From assembly GCF_027594745.1 (NCBI RefSeq), contig NZ_CP110854.1:3799501-3863500 (forward strand): a stretch of DNA of 64,000 nt. The letters are read 5' to 3'. Source of the DNA: Saprospira grandis. GTDB taxonomy: Bacteria > Bacteroidota > Bacteroidia > Chitinophagales > Saprospiraceae. The translations under genes and the position numbers were made by a program. A model generated the notes under the pieces. That model made no database searches. It was not told where the DNA came from and saw only the letters and a program-made list of their open reading frames with translations. Below, piece by piece: positions 15,907 through 24,275 of this stretch; within the stretch, counting starts at the first letter, position 1; every line of letters begins with the position of its first letter.

Positions 15907-17388
15907 ATGTATATTAAGGCCACTTATACGCTCAATATTTTTATTGCTTATCATCCGGACGACCGGACTAAATTTGAGGAGCTCTATCAGCACCTCAAAG
16001 AATTGGATGAGCAAAACGAGACCTATCAGGTGAATAAAATTTGGTACAGCAAAACCAAATTAGAGAGCAGCGATTATGAGCAATTGGCCGAGATGATGGA
16101 GGCTGCAGATTTGTTATTATTATTATTGAGTGAGGCCTCTATTTTGAGCCCTTTATTTTCGGGCCGCAACCTACAAACGGCCTTAGCCCTACACCGAAAA
16201 GAAAAAACCTTGGTCGTGCCCATCATTTTGAACACCTGTTGGTGGGAGGATACGGCTTATCGAGAACTGGCCGTTTTGCCTCGGGCGGGTTTGCCTATTT
16301 ATGACAGCGAAAACGTAAAGAACGAGCTTTTTGACCAATTGGTGCAGGACCTCAACCAAAAGCTGCTGAAGGTCCGGCAGCAAAAATTTGATTTAGAAGA
16401 TACCTTTAAAGATTTATTGCAAGAAGCCGATGCGCTTTTTGCCAATTGGGAGCAACAGCCAGAGCGTTTGCGCTCGGCCCTGCCCCTATACAAAGATGCT
16501 TTGGAGCATTGGCGGGAGGGATTTGTGCCTCATCGGGAGCTATTAGAGGCCAAAATTGATCGTTGCCATCGAGAAATTGATTTTCGACATTATGCCCGGG
16601 CCGCCCGAGAAGCTTGGCAGCAAAAACGCTATCAAGACGCCTATTTTAACTGTAAAGATGCCTTGCAACTGCGCAAAGATGCAGAAATGGAAGGCCTATT
16701 TAAGCAAGTCAATCAGCTTTTGCAGGCCGAAGAATTGGCGGTAAAAAAAGCGCCCTTTGATAAGCACATCAAGGCGGCTCAATCTCTTTTTCTGGAGCTG
16801 CAATGGGGCGAGGCCAAAGAAGAATTTCGCAAGGCCCTAGATTTTTATGAAGAGGATTTTAAGCCAAGCAAGGCCGTCATTTTACATAAAATAGAAATTT
16901 GCCGAAGAGAGGCTATTTGGCAAGAATCGGAACAACAGGCCGAGCAATCTTATGAGGCGCAGCGCTATGCCGAATCTGTGGAGCTTTTGCTCTCTGGCGT
17001 TAGAGAAATGCATGCCGAGGCCTTTGAAAAAATTGACCGCATGCTGAACTTGGTCAAGCTGCTAGAAAATGTGAGTCGCTTTCAGGATGCCAAAAGCAAG
17101 CGATGGGGCTTTTATAATAAGAAAGATGAAACGGTCATTATTGCCCCCAAATATTTGGCGGCCTATGATTTTAGCGAAAACTTGGCCGCCGTAAAAAAAT
17201 GGGATAAATGGGGCTTTATTGATGTAGAAGGCAATGAAGTGATTCCTTTTGTCTATGACTTTGTGGGGCATTTCCGAAATGGCCGAACGGAGGTTTGGCA
17301 GGCCAAAGAGAACTTTTTTATTAACCATTTGGGCGAGCGAGTAGACGAATCTGGTAAAAAACTACTGCGGACCAAAGATCCCATTTAA
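15907..17388 (+). CDS. TIR-like, TPR-like and WG-repeat fusion protein
   Basis: 493 aa with three parts. Residues 8-150 are TIR-like: FIAYHPDDRTKFEELYQHL, the hydrophobic strand ADLLLLLLSEAS, then VVPIILNTCWWEDTAYREL and LPRAGLPIYD. The catalytic glutamate expected of NAD-cleaving TIR domains is not evident. Residues 160-390 are helical repeats of TPR type (RSALPLYKDALEHW, RYQDAYFNCKDALQL, RYAESVELLLSGV). Residues 395-480 carry two WG repeats (RWGFYNKKDETVIIAPKYL, KWGFIDVEGNEVIPFVYDF). There is no signal peptide. It starts on the base after the GT2 stop and ends on the base before the deacetylase ATG. Role unknown; it could sense or scaffold. Confidence 0.8.
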   Translation: MYIKATYTLNIFIAYHPDDRTKFEELYQHLKELDEQNETYQVNKIWYSKTKLESSDYEQLAEMMEAADLLLLLLSEASILSPLFSGRNLQTALALHRKEKTLVVPIILNTCWWEDTAYRELAVLPRAGLPIYDSENVKNELFDQLVQDLNQKLLKVRQQKFDLEDTFKDLLQEADALFANWEQQPERLRSALPLYKDALEHWREGFVPHRELLEAKIDRCHREIDFRHYARAAREAWQQKRYQDAYFNCKDALQLRKDAEMEGLFKQVNQLLQAEELAVKKAPFDKHIKAAQSLFLELQWGEAKEEFRKALDFYEEDFKPSKAVILHKIEICRREAIWQESEQQAEQSYEAQRYAESVELLLSGVREMHAEAFEKIDRMLNLVKLLENVSRFQDAKSKRWGFYNKKDETVIIAPKYLAAYDFSENLAAVKKWDKWGFIDVEGNEVIPFVYDFVGHFRNGRTEVWQAKENFFINHLGERVDESGKKLLRTKDPI

Positions 17389-18696
17389 ATGGCTTTACTT
17401 GCTTTTTACGCCCCTTTTTCTTCTGCTCGTCTGCAATATATTGCCCGCCTGATTTTTGAGCAGCATTTGGGCCTTTCGCTGCATGTTTTGAGCAACAAAG
17501 CTGATTTTTTGGCTTATTCTGGCCCTAAGCTAGCCTATGGCAAATTGGCGGAGAGTAAGCTTTTTATTCCAAAAGTTACTGCGGTTTTGGAGCAGGAGGA
17601 TCTTCGGCCCTTGCCCGCTATAGTTTGGCAAATGGACCAAAATAACTGGCCTTTTGCCCTTGCTGCAAAAGGGGGGATTATTGGTTTTGACCTCTTGAGC
17701 CTAGCCTTTTTGGCTCTCAGTCGCTATGAGGAGTATCTACCTTTTGAGGAAGACCCACATGGGCGCTTCTCGGCGGAGCAATCTTTTTTTGCGGCTTATT
17801 TGCGGCGACCTTGGCTAGATTATCATTTTAATCGCTTGGGCGAGCTATTGGTCCAGCAGTTTCCAGCGCTCAAAGTCAAAGCACTGGCCTATGCGTTTTT
17901 GCCCACTTACGATATCGATTTTGCCTACAAATATAAGGGCTTGCCGCTTTGGCGACAGGCTGGAAAACTGCTCAAAAACGCCCACCAAAGGCCCAAAGAA
18001 CTAAAGCGGCAGTTAGCGGTTTTAGTAGGGCAGGAGCCCGACCCCTATGATGTCTTTTCGCATTTAGCCAAAGCGCATCAATCTTTGGGTATTGCTGCTG
18101 CGCATTATTTTTTTCTGCTAGGCGATTATGGACCTTATGATAAAAACACGCCTTGGAAGGCCGCCGTTTTGGGCCGCTTAATTCAAGAGCTAGAGCAAGC
18201 GGGAAATCAAATAGGAATTCATCCGGCCTATGCTGCAGATTGGGGCGAGCAAATTAAGCGTTTGGCTTTTTGGACCAAAAAGGCCCCAAAAAAGAGTCGA
18301 CAGCACTTTTTGCGCCTGCGCTTTCCCCAAACTTATCGGCAACTGATGGCCCTAGGCATCAAAGAGGATTATAGCATGGGCTATGCCGCCAATATTGGCT
18401 TTCGAGCAGGCTATAGCCGCCCATTTTATTGGTTCGACTTGAGGGAAAACGAAGAAAAAGAACTAAAAATTTATCCCTTTGCCCTAATGGATGTCAGCCT
18501 GAAAAACTATTTATCTTGTTCTGTGGAAACCGCCAAAACGCTAAGCGATCAGTTATTGGCCGAGCTGCGAGAAGTATCGGGCAATTGCATCAGTCTTTGG
18601 CACAATAGCTCTTTTGATGCCGCTGAAGGCTGGGCGGGCTGGACCGAATTTTACCTCGATTTTTTGAAAAGGGCAAAAAAAAATGAACTGATATAA
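17389..18696 (+). CDS. Polysaccharide deacetylase family protein
   Basis: 435 aa with an N-terminal region of about 180 residues (DUF7033-like) and a NodB-type (beta/alpha)7 domain. TYDIDFAYKYKG supplies the metal-binding Asp pair, IGIHPAYAAD the His, RQHFLRLRFPQTYRQLMALGI follows, and DYSMGYAANIGFRAGYSRPFYWFDL completes the signature. Relatives remove acetyl groups from surface polysaccharide. There is no signal peptide, so it may act on a lipid-linked precursor inside the cell. Last gene of the operon that begins at 14914. Confidence 0.85.
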   Translation: MALLAFYAPFSSARLQYIARLIFEQHLGLSLHVLSNKADFLAYSGPKLAYGKLAESKLFIPKVTAVLEQEDLRPLPAIVWQMDQNNWPFALAAKGGIIGFDLLSLAFLALSRYEEYLPFEEDPHGRFSAEQSFFAAYLRRPWLDYHFNRLGELLVQQFPALKVKALAYAFLPTYDIDFAYKYKGLPLWRQAGKLLKNAHQRPKELKRQLAVLVGQEPDPYDVFSHLAKAHQSLGIAAAHYFFLLGDYGPYDKNTPWKAAVLGRLIQELEQAGNQIGIHPAYAADWGEQIKRLAFWTKKAPKKSRQHFLRLRFPQTYRQLMALGIKEDYSMGYAANIGFRAGYSRPFYWFDLRENEEKELKIYPFALMDVSLKNYLSCSVETAKTLSDQLLAELREVSGNCISLWHNSSFDAAEGWAGWTEFYLDFLKRAKKNELI

Positions 18697-18753
18697 AATC
18701 AACAGTCCATTTTATGCGACCCCTAAGGGCCTGGTAAGTTTTTAGACTAAGGC

Positions 18754-18948
18754 CTAATCCTCCATCGCTCTTTCTTTCTCGTCTTTGTAGATCGCTTTTA
18801 GGACCTCATGACGGCGCTGTACCGACTTCTTCTCGAAGTGTTTGCGCTTGCGGAATTCACGGAGTAGTTTGGTGTTACGCACCTTACGCTTGTAACGACG
18901 GAGCGCTCTATCGATAGGCTCGTTGTCTTTTACTTTGATGATTAACAT
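18754..18948 (-). CDS. rpsU: 30S ribosomal protein S21
   Basis: 64 aa, basic. MLIIKVKDNEPIDRALRRYK and ELRKRKHFEKKSVQRR-like arrangement is standard bS21, a small subunit protein near the platform and the anti-Shine-Dalgarno end of 16S rRNA. Length is usual for Bacteroidota. It is transcribed as the last of a minus-strand group with the Dps-like gene 64 bases upstream. Confidence 0.95.
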   Translation of the reverse strand: MLIIKVKDNEPIDRALRRYKRKVRNTKLLREFRKRKHFEKKSVQRRHEVLKAIYKDEKERAMED

Positions 18949-19012
18949 GTATAGTATTTAAAATTGAAAAATAGTTCGGCTCAAACTAAGCAAATAAAGA
19001 GAGCTTTCAAAA

Positions 19013-19441
19013 TTAGGCAGAGAGTTCCTGCCGCTTAGGCCCAGCTTCTAAGCTAGATAAACGCTCCTCAAGGGCCGCTTTTAGTTTGGCCCATCTTTTT
19101 TCTTGCGGCTGTTCTTTGGCCCAATGCTCAATTTGCCCCAAAATAAGCTGGCTATTCTCTCTAAGACGCAGTAAAATTTTGGGCAAAGTTTTTTTCACGC
19201 CCTGCAAATCTGGGATGTTGGCCAAGCGCTGTTGCGCACTTTTACTGGCCGGAGGAAGCTGGCCCTCTGCTAGCATAATGTCCAGAAGCAAATCCTTTTC
19301 TCGCTCTGCCTCAAGAGCAAATTGGGCCAATTTAGGGGCCCAAATCCAAGGACTAAGACTTTTGGCTTGCCAGCGCAATTGAATTAATTGATGTGTATAA
19401 AGTTGGTAGTTGGAGAATAATACGGCTAAAGAGGCGCTCAT
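19013..19441 (-). CDS. Divergent Dps-like protein lacking iron ligands (tentative)
   Basis: 142 aa, helical, no signal peptide. The order NYQLYTHQLIQLRWQAKS, then a long helix EAEREKDLLLDIMLAEGQLPPASKSAQQRL, parallels the Dps pattern (FQIYYQNLRGFHWNIKG, DEIAERILTLGFTP). At the position of the ferroxidase His the sequence reads Arg, and the Asp/Glu ligands are not at the expected spacing. If related, it is a ferritin-fold protein without iron oxidation. The similarity is weak and judged by eye; a plain helical hypothetical is the alternative. Confidence 0.5.
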   Translation of the reverse strand: MSASLAVLFSNYQLYTHQLIQLRWQAKSLSPWIWAPKLAQFALEAEREKDLLLDIMLAEGQLPPASKSAQQRLANIPDLQGVKKTLPKILLRLRENSQLILGQIEHWAKEQPQEKRWAKLKAALEERLSSLEAGPKRQELSA

Positions 19442-19498
19442 AAATAAATTTTAGATGAAAAAATGTTAGCTGTTGGGGAAGACCTGAAAATAAATATG

Positions 19499-19711
19499 CT
19501 AAGAGGCAAAAACTTGATTGTCCTCAAACTTTTTTCCGTTCCAACGGCCTAACCATTGGCAACGCTTACCTGCTTTCTGATAACGACGAAATGTCTTGAT
19601 CGCTAGCTCCCGATCCTTCCGATGAATCGTGACGGGATAGTTGTTGGTGTAGATGTCAAAATAATAAACATCTTCACTGTAGTTAATTTTCTTCTTATTT
19701 ACATTATACAT
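19499..19711 (-). CDS. Small conserved-type protein, unknown function
   Basis: 70 aa starting MYNVNKKKINYSEDVYYFDI and ending WNGKKFEDNQVFAS. Balanced composition and no signal peptide. Good codon pattern and an isolated position with AT-rich flanks support a real gene. I do not recognise the family. Confidence 0.6.
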   Translation of the reverse strand: MYNVNKKKINYSEDVYYFDIYTNNYPVTIHRKDRELAIKTFRRYQKAGKRCQWLGRWNGKKFEDNQVFAS

Positions 19712-19940
19712 AATAATGGTTTTGAAGGTTTAACAAAAAAGAACTTTTTATATATGTAAGGCGAGCCCAGTTTTTTGACCTACTGTTTTTACTAAGCAAT
19801 AGGAAATTAGAGGAGCAAACTTGCTTGTTCCTCTTTAGCTGAAAATGCCAGAAAAATGATGGGATTTATTGCCTTACATCTACCCAAACTAAAGGAAGGG
19901 GCAAATCGTTCCGAAGAAGGGCAATTTTTTTAAAAAGTTT

Positions 19941-20069
19941 TTTTTGGGGCCCGCGGCCAGCAAGCTGGCCGCCGCTATGCTGCGCCGCTCGCAGGTCTGC
20001 TCGGCCCTGCAGCCGCCTTTGGCGGCTTGGGTCTGGCCCTTCGGGCCACGGCTGCGCAGCGCTGGGCCA
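19941..20069 (+). repeat. GC-rich intergenic element, copy 7
   Basis: T orientation, CGCGG subfamily: TTTTTTGGGGCCCGCGG, stem GGCCAGCAAGCTGGCC, GCCGCTATGCTGCGCC, core GCTCGCAGGTCTGCTCGGCC, hairpin AGCCGCCTTTGGCGGCT, GGTCTGGCC, and end GGCTGCGCAGCGCTGGGCC. Confidence 0.92.
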
Positions 20070-20114
20070 CTCATCTGTTTTTTTCAGTTTTTGCGTTTTT
20101 CTTTGGTCCAAAAC

Positions 20115-20143
20115 AAAAAAAGGCCGCCCAAGCTGGGCGACCA
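20115..20143 (-). terminator. Terminator of the HmuT-like gene
   Basis: Minus strand: GTCGCCCAGCTTGGGCGGCC followed by seven T, 30-60 bases past the stop at 20174. Confidence 0.85.
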
Positions 20144-20173
20144 CAGACAAACTAAACTCCAAAAAAATGACTA

Positions 20174-21088
20174 CTACTTGTCCATTTCTGATTCTAAGTT
20201 TTGGGCGAGTTCTAGAGCGGCTTTTGCGGCTCTTGGTCCAAAACCAGAGAGATAATGTCCTTCCATACTAATAATGCGTTTATGTTTGGCAGCAGGCGTT
20301 TGGACCAAAGCGGGCAGGCTGAGCAGGGCTTCATCTGCAGATTTTTCGGCTTGGGCTAAAGAAGCGAGTCCAGAATTAAAGAGCAGTAGGACATCGGGCT
20401 GGCTAGCCAAAACAGATTCTGGCGTCAGGGGCTTAAAGTCCTCAAAATCGTCTACGGCATTTTGTCCACCAGCCAATTTGATCATTTTGGCCATAGGGGT
20501 ATTGGGGCCAGCGGCCATAATAATTTTGCTACCACGAGCATAAATAAAAAGGACCTTGGGGCTAGCTTTTTGTTGGGCCAAAAACTCCTTTAGGGCGTTT
20601 TGGTCTTTTTGAATTTCTTCTTCTAGGGCCTCAATTTTTTCTGGGGCAATGGGTAGTTTTTGGGCCAAAGCTTTGGCGCTAGCTACTGCGCCATCTAAGC
20701 GTTGGGGAACGGGAACGGCCAGCACTTCTATTTCTGCAGATTGGGCCAACTGCTGAATGGCGGGGCTGGCCAAAGCATTAGAATCGACCAAAATATAATT
20801 GGGATTGAGGGCCAAAACCGCCTCTACATTTAGTTTATTGACATGGCCCAATTTGGGTAGGGCTTGGGCCGCTTCTGGGTAACTGCTCGTTACATCTACT
20901 CCCACAACATTTTGGCCCAAATCCAGTTGGTAGAGCAATTCGGTAAGGCTGCCATTTAGAGAAACAATGCGTTTGGGTGTTTCTGCTGCTGGAGCTTCTT
21001 GTTCTGTATTTGGTTTTGCCTGTTCATTTTGGCAGGCAGCAAAGAGAAAAAGGGCAAAAAATAGGAAAGAATAAGAAATCGTTTTCAT
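20174..21088 (-). CDS. hmuT: Haem ABC transporter substrate-binding lipoprotein, HmuT-like
   Basis: 304 aa. Signal with lipobox FAACQ, then a class III binding protein (BtuF/HmuT type): PKRIVSLNGSLTELLYQL, LPKLGHVNKLNVEAVLALNPNYIL, VLFIYARGSKIIMAAGPNTPMAKMI, DFEDFKPLTPESVLASQPDVLL, and KRIISMEGHYLSGFGPR. These are the hallmarks of haemin-binding HmuT. It would pass haem to an inner-membrane permease/ATPase pair (HmuUV), which is not in the window. The HmuY-like gene lies just upstream on the same strand, separated by a terminator and element copy 8. Confidence 0.85.
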   Translation of the reverse strand: MKTISYSFLFFALFLFAACQNEQAKPNTEQEAPAAETPKRIVSLNGSLTELLYQLDLGQNVVGVDVTSSYPEAAQALPKLGHVNKLNVEAVLALNPNYILVDSNALASPAIQQLAQSAEIEVLAVPVPQRLDGAVASAKALAQKLPIAPEKIEALEEEIQKDQNALKEFLAQQKASPKVLFIYARGSKIIMAAGPNTPMAKMIKLAGGQNAVDDFEDFKPLTPESVLASQPDVLLLFNSGLASLAQAEKSADEALLSLPALVQTPAAKHKRIISMEGHYLSGFGPRAAKAALELAQNLESEMDK

Positions 21089-21120
21089 AAGTAAAGATTG
21101 AAATTAGGACAGATGATTTG

Positions 21121-21367
21121 GGCGCGAAGCGCCTGGCCGTAGGCCAAATGGCCTAGCGATGTGCAGCAGTGGCCGTCAGGCCAGACCGAGGCCGAAGGCC
21201 GAAGGGCCGAGCAGACCTGCGAGCTGCGAAACGTAGCGCCGAGGAGCGAAGCGAGGCGGAGGCCCCAAAACAGCAGCGAGCTGGGAAACGACAACAAGGT
21301 CTTTAGACCGCAGTTCGACGACCGAAGGGAGTAACCGCCGCAGTTTCACTGCGGAGGCCCCAAAAAA
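21121..21367 (-). repeat. GC-rich intergenic element, copy 8 (composite)
   Basis: A orientation. A normal element (CTAGCGATG end, hairpin GGCCGAAGGCC, core GGCCGAGCAGACCTGCGAGC, GGCCCCAAAA at 21261-21270) is followed by a 43-bp module at 21291-21333 and a second GGAGGCCCCAAAAAAA end with stem CCGCAGTTTCACTGCGG. The 43-bp module recurs twice in copy 20. Confidence 0.88.
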
Positions 21368-21375
21368 ACAGCTTT

Positions 21376-21405
21376 AAAAAAAGGCCCTGGCCGAAACCAG
21401 GACCC
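21376..21405 (-). terminator. Terminator of the HmuY-like gene
   Basis: Minus strand: GGTCCTGGTTTCGGCCAGGGCC followed by a T-run, 40 bases past the stop at 21445. Confidence 0.85.
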
Positions 21406-21444
21406 ACACTGACACTGACAATTGAAATGATAGCTGCTTGGGGA

Positions 21445-22722
21445 CTAATCAAGCAACAGGAAAGGTAGGGCGCTAGTCTGTTCTCCCTGACGAATTTGGA
21501 GAATATACTGCCCGGCAGAAAATTGGGCGCTGGGCAATTCTAGCTGCTGCAAACCTTGCTGCAAGTTGTACTGCTTGGACCAAATGCTTTGGCCAAGAGT
21601 ATTATAAATCTGAATTTCGTAAGTTGCATTTTGAGTAGGCTCGATCAAAAGCTGGATATTTTGCTGGCGGGCAGGTTGGGGAAACAACTTGATGCCTTTT
21701 ACTGCGGCATTGGGCGCTTGGAAAATAGAAAGCGGGCCAAGATTTTCCTTTTGTAGGCGGCTAACGCCCGTAGAAGAACCTTCAAAGTCGATAAACTGGA
21801 CCTTCCAGATATTCTGGTCGCTAGTTCTGAAGAAATAGACTAGATCGCTAGACACGCCCCAGCCAGAAGAAAAACTATAGCTTTTCCAGTCGTGGCCAAC
21901 AATAGTGAGGGGCTCGGTGGCGAAGCTATCTTGGTAGCTACTTGCTTGAACTTGGCTAGGCGTAACGCCAGCGGCCTCGGCTACTTCTAGATCTTTATGG
22001 GCCAAAACGCCAGTGACGCCATAGGCCATTTGGCCACCTTGGCCGTCATCGATGAGCGTGCCGTATCTCGTGAACAGCAGGTCCCAACCGCCATTGAGCT
22101 CGGCTGTTTGCAGAGTTGCGGCAGAATCGATAGAATAATAGGCTAGGGTTTGGCCGCTGTGATCGGCTTTATTGACTTGAGTTTGGACCAGGTTGCTGCC
22201 ATCCAGATCGGCATAGCGGAAATAATAGCTGCCAGAGGCCAAAGAATCGATCATCAGTTTTTTGTAGCTGCCATCGCTAAGCTCTAGCACAAATACCTTA
22301 TCGCCAACAATTTGGTGGTTGCTCATTTGGTAGCTCCCCCAGCCATAATCAAAATTTGAGCTATTGCTAGCCGTATTAAAAGCCCCTTCCGACCAGTTCT
22401 GTTCGGGATTAGAGAGCTCTTGGACCAAATCCGTACTAGGGTCTATGGTGGTGGCAAAATCAGTAGTACTACTGAGGTGTAGCTTTACGGCTGTGCCGCC
22501 CAAACTAGCGCCTTCATTGACAAAAATGCCGGCATCTTGTTGGCCAAAAACAGAAAAGGCAAACTGCCAATTGGCATGAGGCAACTCTTGCGTTTGGCCA
22601 TCGGAAAGGCGGTAATAACTGGCCTCTTGGTAGCTTGGGCCTACAGAAACAGATTCTACGGTCTGTGCAAACAGACTAGTTGCGCCCAAAAGGGCTGAAA
22701 AAAGGAGGTTGAATTTTTTCAT
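21445..22722 (-). CDS. Secreted HmuY-like haem-binding protein with type IX sorting domain
   Basis: 425 aa. Signal peptide MKKFNLLFSALLGATSLFAQ. The body contains two HmuY-type signals, GGWDLLFTRYGTLI and DQNIWKVQFIDFEG, with VYFFRTSD between. The last 80 residues are a type A type IX secretion sorting domain (IKLFPQPARQQNIQLLIE, YEIQIYNTLGQSIW, LELPSAQFSAGQYILQI). It is probably exported to the cell surface to take haem from host or prey proteins. It precedes the HmuT-like gene. The HmuY assignment rests on motifs; the type IX domain is clear. Confidence 0.8.
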   Translation of the reverse strand: MKKFNLLFSALLGATSLFAQTVESVSVGPSYQEASYYRLSDGQTQELPHANWQFAFSVFGQQDAGIFVNEGASLGGTAVKLHLSSTTDFATTIDPSTDLVQELSNPEQNWSEGAFNTASNSSNFDYGWGSYQMSNHQIVGDKVFVLELSDGSYKKLMIDSLASGSYYFRYADLDGSNLVQTQVNKADHSGQTLAYYSIDSAATLQTAELNGGWDLLFTRYGTLIDDGQGGQMAYGVTGVLAHKDLEVAEAAGVTPSQVQASSYQDSFATEPLTIVGHDWKSYSFSSGWGVSSDLVYFFRTSDQNIWKVQFIDFEGSSTGVSRLQKENLGPLSIFQAPNAAVKGIKLFPQPARQQNIQLLIEPTQNATYEIQIYNTLGQSIWSKQYNLQQGLQQLELPSAQFSAGQYILQIRQGEQTSALPFLLLD

Positions 22723-22896
22723 GGCGCTCTATTCTTATTTAGATTAATTACAGATAGCTGAACAGCTGCAAATGTAGGCGGCCAGATTAAAAATCCAAAA
22801 TTTATTTAGATTTAATTTAAATAAAACTAATTCCGCTATTTTAGTTTCTGTTTAAAGTTCTGGAAATAGCTGTATTTTGGGGAAAATATAAGTTGC

Positions 22897-24114
22897 ATGG
22901 AAAATTTGAAATTGGGTTTGCGGGCCAATGCCTATCAGTTTGCTTTGTTAGTATTTGTCAATGCGTTGGTGGGGGCATTATTGGGTTTGGAGCGTTCTGT
23001 TTTTGGGGCTTATGTAGAGGCTTGTTTTGGAATTGCGGCGGAGGAAGCTTTATTCTACTTTATTATGGCTTTTGGTTTGGCCAAGGCCACGGCCAATTAT
23101 TTTGCGGGATTATTGATGCAATTGTGGGGGCGCAAGCGGTTGTTGTTATTGGGTTGGGCCTTGGCCTTACCGATTCCCTTTTTCTTTGCGTTTTCGCCAA
23201 GTTGGGAGTTGATTATTTTTGCCAATTTATTGTTGGGGGCCAATCAGGGTTTTGCTTGGAGCAGCACGGTGGTCATGAAAATTGATTTGGCGGGGGCTAA
23301 GGATCGGGGTTTAGCGATGGGCATCAATGAGTCGGCGGGTTATTTGTCCTTGGCCTTATCGGCTTATGCCACGGCGGCTTATTTGGGGCCATTAAATGAT
23401 CTTTTATTTTGGGGTGCCTTAGTTTTTGTGCTTTTGGGCTTGGGCTTATCGGCGGTTTTTGTTCGAGAAACAGCTCCTTATGCGCTTTTAGAGCAAACAA
23501 CTTCTCCTCCCTTGAGTGGGGAAGAGGAGGCGGCCTCGGCTTGGGCGACCTTTAAGAAGGTGAGTTTTTTGGAGGCCAGTTTGAGTTCGGTCACTTTTGC
23601 GGGTTGGGTCAATAACCTCAATGACGGCATGGTTTGGGGCTTGTTGCCGATCTTATTATTGGAACAAGACTTACTGCCCAATGAAATAGGCTGGGTCACG
23701 GCTCTTTATCCAGCTGTTTGGGGCTTGGGTCAATTGGTCACAGGCAAACAAGCCGATAAAATGCCGACCAAAGAACTCATTCGCCGAGGGATGTATATGC
23801 AGGCTTTTGCTATTTTGGGTTTTGCTTACAGTTCTGATTTTCTCAGCTTTATGCTTTCTAGTTTTTTCTTGGGTTTGGGAACGGCCTTGGTGTACCCTAG
23901 TTTTTTGGTGGCGATTAGTCGGTTGAGCCCTGTACAAAAGCGAGCAGAATACATTGGGATTTTTCGTTTGTGGAGAGATTTGGGCTATTTGTTTGGGGCG
24001 CTTTTTTCGGCTCTGCTCTGGTATTTCTTTGGCCTGACGGCTTGTTTTTATGGCATTGCGGCCCTTACCTTTTTTGCCGCACTAATTGTACAAATCAGAA
24101 TGCGGATGATTTAG
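22897..24114 (+). CDS. MFS transporter
   Basis: 405 aa inner-membrane protein with about 12 transmembrane segments. The first-half loop motif appears as LLMQLWGRKRLLLLG (G-R-K-R between helices 2 and 3), and GINESAGYLSLALSAY is in helix 5. A central cytoplasmic loop is Glu-rich, and the second half repeats the pattern at GLGQLVTGKQADKMPTKELIRRG. Substrate not predictable. It starts 175 bases from the divergent HmuY-like gene, so the two may share a regulated intergenic region. Confidence 0.85.
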   Translation: MENLKLGLRANAYQFALLVFVNALVGALLGLERSVFGAYVEACFGIAAEEALFYFIMAFGLAKATANYFAGLLMQLWGRKRLLLLGWALALPIPFFFAFSPSWELIIFANLLLGANQGFAWSSTVVMKIDLAGAKDRGLAMGINESAGYLSLALSAYATAAYLGPLNDLLFWGALVFVLLGLGLSAVFVRETAPYALLEQTTSPPLSGEEEAASAWATFKKVSFLEASLSSVTFAGWVNNLNDGMVWGLLPILLLEQDLLPNEIGWVTALYPAVWGLGQLVTGKQADKMPTKELIRRGMYMQAFAILGFAYSSDFLSFMLSSFFLGLGTALVYPSFLVAISRLSPVQKRAEYIGIFRLWRDLGYLFGALFSALLWYFFGLTACFYGIAALTFFAALIVQIRMRMI

Positions 24115-24210
24115 TTTTCTTTTGTTTATCAGTACTTTAGCTTTGTTTTATCTTAGTTTTTTAGGGGCTTTTTTGGACCAAATCGAAAATTAAATTTTCG
24201 GCCGCCTTTT

Positions 24211-24226
24211 TATTTCCTTATCTTTG
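24211..24226 (+). promoter_or_regulatory. Candidate promoter, TATCTTTG box
   Basis: TATTTCCTTATCTTTG, 50 bases before the cmk start; exact match to the Bacteroidota -7 consensus TAnnTTTG. Confidence 0.5.
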
Positions 24227-24275
24227 TGAGCGAATTCTTAGTTTCATTTTCAAACAGTCAGAGAATCGCAGCCTT

